45,187 nt of DNA from an uncultured bacterium (GTDB lineage Bacteria; Cyanobacteriota; Vampirovibrionia; Gastranaerophilales; Gastranaerophilaceae). Under the pieces are notes generated by a model. The model did not search any database. It was not told the DNA's origin and saw only the letters and a program-made list of their open reading frames with translations. The translations under genes and the position numbers were made by a program. The stretch lies in NCBI GenBank assembly GCA_949299935.1, contig CASGCE010000011.1, positions 1 to 45,187 of the forward strand, read 5' to 3'. Positions 8,324 to 17,900 of the stretch are shown one piece after another; positions within the stretch are counted from its first letter, which is position 1, and each line of letters starts with the position of its first letter.

Positions 8324-9750
8324 TTATTAATCTTTGTTATATTATCTGTAACAACAATTCCTCGTATAGGAATTTCTATAGGGCTGACCTTTATTATTTC
8401 TTTTTTATTCATATCCAAAACACAATAAATTGATACTTTAGTATCTGAGATTATAGCCAAATCTGTTCCTTCAACATGATTTATGTTTGTTGAAAAACCT
8501 TTTGTATTCAAGTATATAGAATCTGTTATTTCATCGGTTTTAGTATCAACAACCTGAATTACGTTTTCTGCCGCACCAAGAATAAAAAGATTATCTTTAT
8601 ATACCAGCATATCAGTTGGTTTTTCTGTTATTTCAACCTCTGCAATCAAACCGTTTGTACCGTAATCTATTATCGCAAGATGGTTTTTTGTCCGGCTGGT
8701 TATATATAACTTATCATTACTAAAGGCAATTTTAGACACGTTAGGAAATTTTCCGATATCTTTCAAAAGATAGTTGTTATCAAGTTCAATCGCCCAAATT
8801 TCATTAGTTTTTTTGTCAACGTAAAAGATTTTTGTACCATCTTCACTTAATGTTAATTTTTCACACATGCCGTTTATTTTAATTTGTTTTGTAAGTGTCA
8901 TTGATTCGAGATTTGCAAGATAAATGCTTGAATCTTCGGGGCTTGATACATAAGCAATTTGTTTTTCGTCATCGATTAAAATTTCGTCAGGTTTTGTGGT
9001 AAAAAGAATTTCCTTAATAACATCTTCATCTGCAAGTGATATAACTTTTAACGATGTACTTCCGAACTCGGTTAACAGCAAGAATTTATTTTTAAACCCT
9101 TTCATGCAGTTAGGCACGTGATTTTGTACAAGTGCATATGAAGCAGTTTTCTGACCGGGATTTACAACTTGAATATTCTTAGAATATCCGGTTGTTATAT
9201 AAAAAGTTTTATTTTTAAGCTGAATAACCGGTGTTACGCTTGTTTGGACATTTGTACTTTTTATTTGAGGAGCGGGAACTTTTATTCCTGAATTTTCGCT
9301 AACAGGTAATTTAAGATTTCCGATAATTCCCTTCAAATTTTCAGGAATAACCAAGCCGCGCGGAACAAGCATATCTTGAGGCAAAAGACCGTTTCTGATT
9401 TCGTCAGGTACATCTGTTATTGATATTATTGTTTTTTTATCATCTTTTCCTTTAATCACCTTCAATAGGACATAGTCATTGTTAAAAATTACGGCATCCG
9501 GTTTTTCAATCAAATTTTTGTTTGCCGGCAGTGTGGATTTAATTTCAATATTTTCTACTTCAACAGGTTTTGCCGGGAATAAAGGTAAATAAATTGTTGC
9601 GTCAGGTAGAATTATTACTCCATCAAAACGAAATTCTGTTTTTGGGAAGGTTGTGTTTACGTAATTTTTTATTTCTTCAGGTATTTTGGCTGCAAGAACT
9701 GTGTTAATCGAAAAGAAAATTAAAAGAACTAATAATATAATTTTACGCAT
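8320..9750 (-). CDS. Exported YVTN/NHL-type beta-propeller protein
   Basis: 476 residues. An N-terminal signal peptide (MRKIILLVLLIFFSINTVLA, about 1-20) indicates export. The region from about 180 to the end contains repeated units such as KNIQVVNPGQK, KTNEIWAIELDN, NHLAIIDYGTNGLIAEVEI and NVIQVVDTKTDEITDSIYL, typical of YVTN-family beta-propellers. The N-terminal 150 residues hold other beta-rich sequence. A scaffold or binding role in the envelope is likely, not catalysis. Its start overlaps the end of dnaJ by eight bases, so it is in the chaperone operon. A cell-envelope protein there is unusual. Confidence 0.8.
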   Translation of the reverse strand: MRKIILLVLLIFFSINTVLAAKIPEEIKNYVNTTFPKTEFRFDGVIILPDATIYLPLFPAKPVEVENIEIKSTLPANKNLIEKPDAVIFNNDYVLLKVIKGKDDKKTIISITDVPDEIRNGLLPQDMLVPRGLVIPENLKGIIGNLKLPVSENSGIKVPAPQIKSTNVQTSVTPVIQLKNKTFYITTGYSKNIQVVNPGQKTASYALVQNHVPNCMKGFKNKFLLLTEFGSTSLKVISLADEDVIKEILFTTKPDEILIDDEKQIAYVSSPEDSSIYLANLESMTLTKQIKINGMCEKLTLSEDGTKIFYVDKKTNEIWAIELDNNYLLKDIGKFPNVSKIAFSNDKLYITSRTKNHLAIIDYGTNGLIAEVEITEKPTDMLVYKDNLFILGAAENVIQVVDTKTDEITDSIYLNTKGFSTNINHVEGTDLAIISDTKVSIYCVLDMNKKEIIKVSPIEIPIRGIVVTDNITKINK

Positions 9751-10873
9751 TGTTAAAAACTCCTTTAACCTTAGACATCAAAGATTCTTGAGGCTTTTTA
9801 CCGGTATTTAATTCAAAAATTCTCCGGTATAAACTTTTTTCTTCTTCAGAAAGTTGAGTAGGGGTTTTAACATTTACCACAATTATGTGATCTCCTCTTT
9901 GTGACGGTCTTGAAATAATTGGTACTCCGGCTCCTTTTATTTTTATGGTATCACCGCTTTGAATGCCTGCTTGTATTTGTATTCGTTGTTCGCCGTCCAA
10001 AGATTTAATAATTACCTCATCTCCTAAAACTGCTTGTGCAGGTGAAATATCAAGCATGGTATAAACATTCAATCCGTCACGCTGATAATATTTCGAAGGC
10101 TTAACATGCAAAACTACGAATAAATCTCCAGCATTCCCGCCGTTAATTCCGGCATCTCCTTCTCTTGCTACCCTTATTTTGGACATGTTATCCACACCGG
10201 CAGGGATTTTTATCTCAATTTTCTTTTCTTTCTCAATTCTGCCGTAACCTTTACAAGCAGGACAAGGCGTTTCAATTTTTTGCCCTGTGCCTTGGCAATC
10301 CGGACATACGCTTATTTGCGTAAAGGCACCAAGTGGAGTTCTTGTAACTGTTTTTACTTGTCCTGTTCCGCCACACGTCTTGCAATTTACCGGCTTGGAA
10401 CCTTTTGCCGCTCCTGTACCATTGCATTCCATACAGGTTTCCAAATGGTCAAATTTTATTTCTTTATTTGTACCAAAAATAGCTTGTTCAAATTCTATTT
10501 CAATGTCAAGCCTTAGGTCATCTCCTCGTTGTGGAGCGTTAGGATCATGATGACCTGTGCCAAAGCCAAAACCCATTCCTCCAAAAAATGAATTAAATAT
10601 GTCATTCAAATCCCCGAATCCACTTGCAAACGGCCCTCCAGTGTCAAATCCGGCATTCCTTAATCCATCCTCACCAAAACGATCATACGTCGTACGTTTG
10701 TTGTCATCCATCAACGTTTCGTACGCTTTGCCAAGTTCTTTGAATTTTTGCTCTGCATCAGGGGCTTTATTTACGTCAGGATGATATTTGCGAGCCATCT
10801 TTCTGAAAGCTGATTTTATTTCGTCTTTTGTTGCGTCTTTTGCTACTCCTAGTATATCGTAATAATCTGTCAT
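9743..10873 (-). CDS. dnaJ: Chaperone protein DnaJ (Hsp40)
   Basis: 376 residues, normal for a type I DnaJ. The J domain at 1-70 carries the HPD motif (KYHPDVNKAPDA) that stimulates DnaK ATPase. A Gly/Phe-rich segment follows (about 75-115). Four zinc-finger repeats appear: CMECNGTG, CKTCGGTG, CPDCQGTG and CPACKGYG. The C-terminal substrate-binding domains complete it. It acts with GrpE (upstream, 20 bases away) and DnaK (separate locus at the end of the window). No CIRCE operator was found upstream of the operon. Confidence 0.98.
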   Translation of the reverse strand: MTDYYDILGVAKDATKDEIKSAFRKMARKYHPDVNKAPDAEQKFKELGKAYETLMDDNKRTTYDRFGEDGLRNAGFDTGGPFASGFGDLNDIFNSFFGGMGFGFGTGHHDPNAPQRGDDLRLDIEIEFEQAIFGTNKEIKFDHLETCMECNGTGAAKGSKPVNCKTCGGTGQVKTVTRTPLGAFTQISVCPDCQGTGQKIETPCPACKGYGRIEKEKKIEIKIPAGVDNMSKIRVAREGDAGINGGNAGDLFVVLHVKPSKYYQRDGLNVYTMLDISPAQAVLGDEVIIKSLDGEQRIQIQAGIQSGDTIKIKGAGVPIISRPSQRGDHIIVVNVKTPTQLSEEEKSLYRRIFELNTGKKPQESLMSKVKGVFNNA

Positions 10874-10893
10874 TCTTCCTCAAATCATTTGTG

Positions 10894-11457
10894 CTATTCG
10901 ACTGTTGCTACGTTCACCATTGAAGGGCGTAAAACTTTATCTCCCAACTTGTATCCTTTTTGAAGAACGTTTATAACTGTATGTTCCGGATGTTCACTCG
11001 TCAAAGTCTGCATAACCGCTTCGTGAAAATTTGGGTCAAATTCTTTGCCTTCTGCTTCTATTTCTTCCAATCCTAACTTTTGCAAGGTTTCTAGAACCTG
11101 TTTATGCACCAGATTGAAACTTTCTTTAACTTGTTGGCAGTCCTCTACATTCTCAAGAGCTTTTTCTCCACGTTCAAAATTGTCCAAAATTTCAATCATT
11201 TTTTTTAGTGCATTTTCTGCTCCGTATTTTAAAAGACTTTCACGTTCTTGCTCTTGTCTTTTTCTGTAATTGTCAAAATCCGCAGCAAGCCTTATATATT
11301 GTTGATTTAATTTGTCGTATTCATCCTGAAGTTTATTAGTTGTTTCTTCAGGCTTTTCTTCTTCATTTTTTTGTTCGGATTTATTATAATTTTCCTTATC
11401 CTCCGGCTCTTGTTCTGAGCCTTTTTTAAACGGATTGTTATTATTTTTGTGACTCAT
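10894..11457 (-). CDS. grpE: Nucleotide exchange factor GrpE
   Basis: 187 residues. The first 45 residues are charged and disordered. A long coiled coil follows (LQDEYDKLNQQYIRLAADFD, then NYRKRQEQERE), then the four-helix and beta domain ending with the signature GYKLGDKVLRPSMVNVA. GrpE releases ADP from DnaK. It is the first gene of the grpE-dnaJ-propeller-methyltransferase operon. No hrcA gene precedes it, unlike in many bacteria. Confidence 0.97.
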   Translation of the reverse strand: MSHKNNNNPFKKGSEQEPEDKENYNKSEQKNEEEKPEETTNKLQDEYDKLNQQYIRLAADFDNYRKRQEQERESLLKYGAENALKKMIEILDNFERGEKALENVEDCQQVKESFNLVHKQVLETLQKLGLEEIEAEGKEFDPNFHEAVMQTLTSEHPEHTVINVLQKGYKLGDKVLRPSMVNVATVE

Positions 11458-11533
11458 AGTTCTTCCCCTTGTTAATTTATATTATAAATTATCAATGGTA
11501 ATAAACAAGTTAAATTTATTATTTTTTAATAAT

Positions 11534-12124
11534 TTAATTCCCACGTATGCTATTATTTACATTCGAAATTATTTTAGAAATGAAATTGGCTCCGCCTTTT
11601 ACTATAAATGAATCGTGCATTATTTCCATAATTTTATTATTATAACTGTGTGGAAACCGTTTCCCTCCAAACAAACCTATAGTACCATATGTCCCGTCTA
11701 TATATTCATCAAAATCGTTGCCATATATTAAACCGTAACGGCAAGCTGAGCTTTCTATGTAAGATTTATTTACTACAAAATCATTCGAATCTTTATTTTT
11801 TATCTTGTTTACAACTCCATTCAAATATTTTAGAATTTCATAGTTATCTTTTACAAAACTTACTGGTACTCCGTTCAGTTTTAGATAAATAATAAGACTG
11901 TCGTTTTGTATACCCGATAAAAGTTCAATATTTAGAAAATTTGTAGCAATTTCATTCTCGTATCCCGGATAATTTCTCATAATTTTATAATAATCATTTT
12001 TGTCTTTTCCCGTAAGTTCAGTGTTTAGGCTCATTCTAATTAACTCTTGATCGTTAAGTTTATCCCTTACCCAACAATATCCGGTATTTTTTAATCCTGT
12101 GAAATTTATTTGTGAAACTTTCAT
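11534..12124 (-). CDS. Hypothetical protein with N-terminal INFTGLK motif
   Basis: 196 residues, no recognised domain. It begins MKVSQINFTGLKN, matching the N-terminal pattern of other hypotheticals here (MHVNAIN...NFEGRK; MKVNSVE). There is no signal peptide or clear membrane segment. The C-terminal part has RFPHSYNNKIMEIMHDSF and a glycine-containing KGGANFIS segment. A TATAAT lies only three bases before the ATG, so the transcript may be leaderless or the start may be slightly different. It stands alone between grpE and pilin A. Function unknown. Confidence 0.65.
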   Translation of the reverse strand: MKVSQINFTGLKNTGYCWVRDKLNDQELIRMSLNTELTGKDKNDYYKIMRNYPGYENEIATNFLNIELLSGIQNDSLIIYLKLNGVPVSFVKDNYEILKYLNGVVNKIKNKDSNDFVVNKSYIESSACRYGLIYGNDFDEYIDGTYGTIGLFGGKRFPHSYNNKIMEIMHDSFIVKGGANFISKIISNVNNSIRGN

Positions 12125-12220
12125 ACTATTATAAATCTCGTAATTTTTTTTTTTGCTATTTTGAGGTATTTCTTTTCAATATATATCATAAAAATAATTT
12201 AATAACTGAATTTTAAAACA

Positions 12221-12248
12221 TTGCAAAATTTTGGAATTCTGATATAAT
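12221..12248 (+). promoter_or_regulatory. Promoter P1 of pilin A leader
   Basis: TTGCAA (12221-12226), 16 bases, TATAAT (12243-12248). AGGAGGA (12264-12270) then precedes the leader ATG at 12276. Pilin B has the equivalent arrangement. Confidence 0.7.
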
Positions 12249-12275
12249 CAACATATGTGAATAAGGAGGAAGCTT

Positions 12276-12317
12276 ATGAGATTAAGAGAAGCTAACGGGG
12301 GGGGGCGACTCCTCTAA
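12276..12317 (+). CDS. Leader ORF of pilin A with G9 tract
   Basis: Thirteen codons, MRLREANGGGRLL, then TAA, after a strong Shine-Dalgarno site. The three Gly codons are the nine-G run at 12297-12305. If the tract is read as ten G, or the ribosome slips back one base, the frame continues as ATPLSRKDKGFGLI... and runs without a stop into the pilin A frame. The same leader ending occurs before pilin B. It may be a regulatory leader or the true N-terminus of the prepilin. Confidence 0.6.
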   Translation: MRLREANGGGRLL

Positions 12318-12345
12318 GTAGAAAAGACAAGGGTTTTGGCCTAAT
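12293..12345 (+). repeat. 53-bp block shared with the pilin B leader (G-type copy 1)
   Basis: Identical to 19535-19587 except one base (G at 12339, A at 19581). It contains the G9CGACT core (12297-12310), the leader stop codon and the -35 box of promoter P2. The flanks diverge, so it is an island of conservation between two otherwise different genes. Confidence 0.9.
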
Positions 12346-12364
12346 TAGTATTATGTGCTATAAT
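12336..12364 (+). promoter_or_regulatory. Internal promoter P2 of pilin A (leaderless)
   Basis: TTGGCC (12336-12341), 17 bases, TATAAT (12359-12364), then six bases to ATG 12371. This gives pilin A a possible second, leaderless start that bypasses the G-tract leader. Confidence 0.65.
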
Positions 12365-12370
12365 TCAAAT

Positions 12371-13165
12371 ATGAAGAATTATAATTTGCGAAAAGGTTTT
12401 ACACTGGCAGAGGTATTAATTACATTGGGTATAATCGGTGTTGTTGCCGCTTTAACCATACCAACTTTGATTAGTAATTATCAGGAGAAACAAACTCTAA
12501 CCAAGTTACAAAAAACTTATTCAACATTGAAAAATGCACTGGAGTTGGGAAAAGTTGAACATGGTGATTATGACACATGGTCTTGGAATCAAATTCCGGT
12601 TACCAATGCAGAGAGAATAAAATATTTTTGGGAAACGTATGGTTTTCCAAATTTAAAAGTTGTAAAAAAATGTTTTCCGGTTTCAGATGAATGTGTCGAT
12701 ACAATGTACTTTTTATCCGGAACAAGTATTAGCAACAGTAGTACAAGAGGTGCATTTATTTTAGAGGATGGAACTTCGGTTTACACTTGGGCAAGCAGTG
12801 GAGACTTCTTCCCGCATATATTTATTTTTGTTGACTTAAACGGCAGAAATAAGCCTAATATTGTCGGAAAAGATATATTTGTGATGTACTTTTCTCCGCA
12901 AAATCCCGGTAATAAATTGGGTGAGCTCGATGAAGATGGAAACTTTGTTGATTCTGGAAAAATCATGGCTAATGCTTACGGATTAAGCTTTTATGGAGAT
13001 GTTGATAATGTAACTGTGAAAGATTTGATGAGTCCGAATTTTATCATACAAAATGTACAGGGTACAAATAATAAAATGGGTTGTTCTATTGAAAGTTTAG
13101 GTTATGTTTGCGGTGCTGCCATTAAACTGAATGGTTGGAAATTCCCTGACGGTTATCCGAGATAA
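12371..13165 (+). CDS. Prepilin-like protein A (type IV pilin/pseudopilin N-terminus)
   Basis: 264 residues from ATG 12371; an upstream in-frame ATG at 12353 is also possible. The class III signal is RKG^FTLAEVLITLGIIGVVAA: a short basic leader, Gly at -1, Phe at +1, Glu at +5, then a hydrophobic helix that drives assembly in type II secretion or type IV pilus systems. A prepilin peptidase would cut after Gly. The remaining globular domain ends with Cys-containing sequence and the motif LNGWKFPDGYPR, related to the end of pilins C and D. No pilus assembly genes are nearby, so it is an orphan minor pilin or surface protein. A promoter, leader ORF and G9 tract precede it. Confidence 0.88.
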   Translation: MKNYNLRKGFTLAEVLITLGIIGVVAALTIPTLISNYQEKQTLTKLQKTYSTLKNALELGKVEHGDYDTWSWNQIPVTNAERIKYFWETYGFPNLKVVKKCFPVSDECVDTMYFLSGTSISNSSTRGAFILEDGTSVYTWASSGDFFPHIFIFVDLNGRNKPNIVGKDIFVMYFSPQNPGNKLGELDEDGNFVDSGKIMANAYGLSFYGDVDNVTVKDLMSPNFIIQNVQGTNNKMGCSIESLGYVCGAAIKLNGWKFPDGYPR

Positions 13166-13259
13166 AGTTTTTTGTTTACATATTTTAAAATATTTACAAC
13201 ATATTATTGTCGTTGTATTATTATTTTATTGGGTATATACAGACTTTGAGGAAAATTAA

Positions 13260-14582
13260 TTGACAGAAAAATTTTATATAAAGGGTGGAATTCCACTGAA
13301 AGGTGAGGTTTCCGTAGGGGGTGCAAAAAATTCCGTACTAAAGCTTATGGCAGCGGCACTTTTGGCAAAAGGTGAATCTAAAATTTATAATGTACCTGAA
13401 TTGACTGATGTTGAAATTATGCTTCAGGTTATAAACAGTTTAGGAGTTAAAACTTCTTACAACAAGCAAGAAAAGTCTTTAACTATAGATGCGACTGATA
13501 TTACTAATATTACAGCAAAGTATGAGTTGGTCAGTAAAATGCGAGCTTCATTTAATGTTTTGGGAGCACTTGTATCACGATGCAAAGAAGCAATTGTGGC
13601 ACTTCCGGGTGGTTGTGCAATCGGTGAAAGGCGTGTTGATTTTCATATAAAAGGTCTGGAGGCATTAGGAGCTAAATTAAAGATTGAAAATGGTTATGTT
13701 CATGCAAAGGCCGGTAAACTTGTCGGTGCTGAAATATGTTTGGATCTTCCGTCAGTGGGTGCTACAGAAAACTTGATGCTAGCCGGTGTCTTTGCCGAAG
13801 GCTCTACAAGAATTCAAAATGCTGCGCAAGAACCTGAAATTGTAGATTTGGCAAATTTTCTGAATGCTATGGGTGCTGATATTATCGGTGCCGGTACTTC
13901 AGAAATTGTTATCAACGGTGTAAAACAAGAAGATATGCATCCTATTGAGTATACAACTATTCCGGACAGAATTGAGGCGGGAACTTTTATGGCCGCTATT
14001 GTTGCCACAAAAGGTAAGGCGGTTATAAGAAATATTTATCCGGCACATTTGTCTTTTTTTACCGATAAATTGCTTAAAATGGGCGCTAGTATTAAATTGG
14101 TAGATCCTACATCTGTTGAAGTTTCCAACAAAAACAGACTGAATTCTATAAACTTCGTAACTCAGCCATATCCCGGTTTTCCTACAGATTTGCAATCTAT
14201 GGCAATGACACTTTTAACAACCGCAAACGGGGTTGGTATTATTACGGAAAGTCTATATGAAAACCGTTTTATGCAAGTTCCTGAACTTAGAAGAATGGGT
14301 GCGGATATTCACCAAGACAGAAATCATGCCATAATTAAAGGTGTAAAAAAACTTACCGGTGCAACACTCACCGCCAGTGATCTTAGAGCAGGAGCTTCTC
14401 TTGTTGTTGCTGCATTGATGGCAGAAGGCAATTCCGTTATTGAAAAATTACATCATATAGATAGAGGATACGAAAATTTCGAAAATAAGATAAGATTGTT
14501 AGGTGGCAAAATAGAGAGAAAAGATGATATAATATCTCCTGTTGAGCTTACGGAGGAAATACGAAATGAGTCCTACTTATAA
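13260..14582 (+). CDS. murA: UDP-N-acetylglucosamine 1-carboxyvinyltransferase
   Basis: 440 residues, slightly longer than the usual 417-430. It transfers enolpyruvate from PEP to UDP-GlcNAc, the first committed step of peptidoglycan synthesis. Lys23 (GGAKNSVLK) and catalytic Cys119 in PGGCAIGERRVDFH are present, the latter being the fosfomycin target. Later motifs include PDRIEAGTFM, PYPGFPTDLQ and LRAGASLVVAAL. The start is TTG at 13260 with GAGGA upstream. Its last 17 bases overlap the next gene, so translation of the murA-RWYD-mfd group is probably coupled. Confidence 0.97.
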   Translation: MTEKFYIKGGIPLKGEVSVGGAKNSVLKLMAAALLAKGESKIYNVPELTDVEIMLQVINSLGVKTSYNKQEKSLTIDATDITNITAKYELVSKMRASFNVLGALVSRCKEAIVALPGGCAIGERRVDFHIKGLEALGAKLKIENGYVHAKAGKLVGAEICLDLPSVGATENLMLAGVFAEGSTRIQNAAQEPEIVDLANFLNAMGADIIGAGTSEIVINGVKQEDMHPIEYTTIPDRIEAGTFMAAIVATKGKAVIRNIYPAHLSFFTDKLLKMGASIKLVDPTSVEVSNKNRLNSINFVTQPYPGFPTDLQSMAMTLLTTANGVGIITESLYENRFMQVPELRRMGADIHQDRNHAIIKGVKKLTGATLTASDLRAGASLVVAALMAEGNSVIEKLHHIDRGYENFENKIRLLGGKIERKDDIISPVELTEEIRNESYL

Positions 14583-14907
14583 ACGATGGTATGATCATGA
14601 TCCTTTGCTTTTGGAAGTAATTGAACTTCTGAGAAATTACCAGAGTGAGTTGCATGCTCAAGCTGAAATTTTTCTGCAAAAAATAGAAGAAAAAGTTTCC
14701 AAAGAAACCGTGGATAAGTTTTATGCAATGGTAAAACCTGTTAATGCCAATAACAGATGGTATGATAAAGATCCGGTTATTTCCAGAACGGTCGAAATCC
14801 TGCGTATTGTACCACCTGAGGCTCAAAAAATTTGTGCGCAAAATTTTATAAAAACACTTAAGGAAATGGGAATCGAATATAAAAGTCCTAATACCCCTCA
14901 GCAATAA
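14566..14907 (+). CDS. Small RWYD-repeat protein between murA and mfd
   Basis: The start is ATG 14566, which follows GGAGG seven bases upstream inside the end of murA; this gives 113 residues. The protein is an internal duplication: RWYDHDPLLLEVIELLRNYQ (from about residue 7) and RWYDKDPVISRTVEILRIVP (from about residue 64), each followed by a helical stretch containing A-IFLQKI or A-NFIKTL. The duplication suggests a small helical dimer-like fold. No enzyme motif is visible. It overlaps mfd by one base (TAATG). Function unknown; the tight overlap argues for a conserved operon role. Confidence 0.85.
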   Translation: MSPTYKRWYDHDPLLLEVIELLRNYQSELHAQAEIFLQKIEEKVSKETVDKFYAMVKPVNANNRWYDKDPVISRTVEILRIVPPEAQKICAQNFIKTLKEMGIEYKSPNTPQQ

Positions 14908-17900
14908 TGTTAAATATTGATTTTTTATCAAGTGAAAAATTTTTGGAATATAGAGACTGCCTTAAAAAGTCTCGCTCTTTTGCTGTTACGGGTTTAACTT
15001 CTATCTTAAGGCTTATACTCGTCAAAAAGGCTTATGAATATTCAAAAAAGAAAATTTTATTGATTACCTCCTCAGAACAAAACGCTTTAAAATTTCAAAA
15101 TGATTTTAAAAAATTGTTTGATATTGATTCTGTCTTGCTACCTTTTCAAAATATATCAATGTACGAAAGTGTTTCTTTGAATTTGTATGAGTATTGTGAA
15201 CAGATAAAAATTTTACGGCAAAAACCGGATATTGTTATCTGTCCCGTAAAATCTCTGCTTGAAAAATTTCCTGATGAAAGGTTTTTTAAAGAAAATTCAT
15301 TAAAAATTAAAGTTGGTGATGAGATTAATTTAAAAGAATTAAGTCAGAAGCTTGTCGTTCTTGGTTATAAACGTGCGACTATGGTTAGCGATATAGGTGA
15401 ATATAGCATAAGAGGTGATATAGCAGACGTTTTTTCATTAAATGATAACCCCGTAAGATTAGAGTTATGGGGTGACGAGGTTGTTGATATAAGATATTTT
15501 AATAATGAAACCCAAAAATCTGTTGAAAAAGTTAAAGAAATTGAAATTTTACCGGTTTACAAGTTTATTTTACAAAATAACAGTCCTAAATTAAGTGAAG
15601 AAGATGAAGGATATTTTGAAGGAATTGAAGTTTATCAGAGTTATTTTAATAATGAATTAGTGGGAGTTTTAGATTATTTTAAAGATTATTTGATAGTTTT
15701 TGACGAAACTTCGGAAATATATTCGAAATATGAATTTATTTCAAACAGTTTAGAAAAGCAACTTGAAGAAAACAACAAACTTGAGTTTTTAAAACCTTTA
15801 AAGGACAAGAACCATTTTACTTATGAAGAATTTTTGAGAAAGACATCATACTTTATAAAAATAGGTTTAAATAATTTCATAGACGGGGATACAGACAATA
15901 TTATCGAATTTAATGCCATGCCGCTATGTAATTTTGAAGCTAATTTGGATGCTATTGCAAATTTTATAAAAGAGCACTCAAATGAATTTAATAAAGATGG
16001 ATACAAGTTTATCATTGCAACAGACTATCCGGAGCGTGTAAAGCAAATTCTAAATACTCGTGAGATTTTTGAAGTTGAATATAGTGAAAGTCCGGCAAGT
16101 GCCGGTTCTATTCTTGAAGATTTCAAGACGATAGTAATGACTGATAGAGAACTTTTTAATAAACGTTCAAAAGAAATTACCACATCAAAGCGGTCATATT
16201 ACAAAGAGAAACCGGAATTTATTGAGAACATAAATGATATTAAAGAAGGTGAATATGTAGTTCACACAATACATGGTGTCGGGATATATCGAGGTTTAAC
16301 TCAACAGGAAATTGACGGTCAGCTAAAAGATTATCTGACGATAGAATACGCATCAAAAGACAGGCTTCATATTCCGGCGGAACAAATAAACATGCTTGTA
16401 AGGTATAGAGGCTCCGGAAATATTAAGCCGAAATTATCCAGAATGGGCGGCAAAGATTGGGAAAATACCAAATCAAGGGTTAAAAAAGAAGTTGAGGCGG
16501 TTGCTTATGATTTGTTAAGGCTTTACGCAAGGAGAAAGATGCAAAAAGGTATTCAATTTTTACCTGATACAACATGGCAAATTGAGATGGAGGAAGCGTT
16601 TGAGTTTGTTGAAACTCCGGATCAGATGCGTGCAATAAATGAAGTTAAGACTGATATGGAAAGTGCTCAGCCGATGGACAGGTTAATATGCGGTGACGTC
16701 GGTTTCGGGAAAACGGAAGTTGCTATGCGTGCGATTTTTAAGGCGGTGACATCGGGGAAACAAGTAGCGGTTGTGGTCCCAACCACTATACTTGCTTTGC
16801 AGCATTTTCAGACCATGTCCGAAAGGTTCAAACCATTTGGTGTCCAAGTTGAATTAATGTCAAGATTCAGGAGTAAAAAGGAACAAAAAGTGACAATTAA
16901 AAATCTTGCAACAGGTACTTGTGATGTGGTAATAGGTACTCACAGATTGTTGCAGGATGGAATTGTTTTCAAAGATCTTGGGCTTTTAGTAATTGATGAG
17001 GAGCATAGATTTGGTGTAAGGCATAAAGAAAAACTGAAACAATTACGTGAAAACATCGATATTATAACAATGTCAGCCACACCAATTCCAAGAACACTTT
17101 ATATGTCTTTATCCGGAATTAAAGATATGTCTGTAATTAACACCCCTCCTAAAAACAGACTTCCGATAAAAACCTACGTCGGTGAGTGGAATGAAAACTT
17201 GGTTAAAAACGCAATTATCCATGAACTGGATAGAGAGGGTCAAGTTTTTTACCTATACAATCGTGTTGAAACTATTGAAGAATTTAAATTCCAGCTTCAA
17301 AAACTTGTGCCAAACGCAAGAATCGCCGTCGGGCATGGACAAATGGATGAAAAGCAGCTTGAACAAGTTATTGTTGATTTTGCGGAACATAATTATGATA
17401 TTTTGCTTGCTACGACAATTATCGAAAACGGAATTGATATTCCAAATGCAAATACCATGATTATTCATGATGCGGATAAATTCGGGCTTGCACAGCTATA
17501 TCAATTAAGGGGGCGTGTAGGGCGTTCTCAAAGACAGGCTTATTGCTATTGTTTTTACAGAAAAAGTAAAGAAATTACAAAGGATGCTGTAGATCGTCTT
17601 AAGGCAATTAAAGAGTTTACAACTTTGGGCAGCGGGTACCAAATTGCTTTGAGGGACGTCGAAATAAGAGGTGTAGGTAACATTTTAGGAACAAAACAGC
17701 ACGGACATATGATTAATGTTGGTTTTGATACTTACTGCCAGCTTTTGGAAGAAACAGTTAATGAACTTCAGGGGCATTATATCGAAAAATCGGAGCCTAC
17801 TATTGTCGATATAAATGTTACTGCTTTTATTCCTGATGAATGGGTGGGTTCGTCTGAACAAAAGATGATAGAATACAAACGTTTGGCGGATGTAAATTCC

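Noticed and set aside
11458-11533. CIRCE/HrcA operator before grpE
   Set aside because: I found no TTAGCACTC-N9-GAGTGCTAA-like sequence.
12297-12305. G9 tract as a simple random homopolymer
   Set aside because: Four copies with identical length, identical CGACT flank, the same position in leader ORFs and the same frame relation are too regular for chance; miscalling by one base stays possible.
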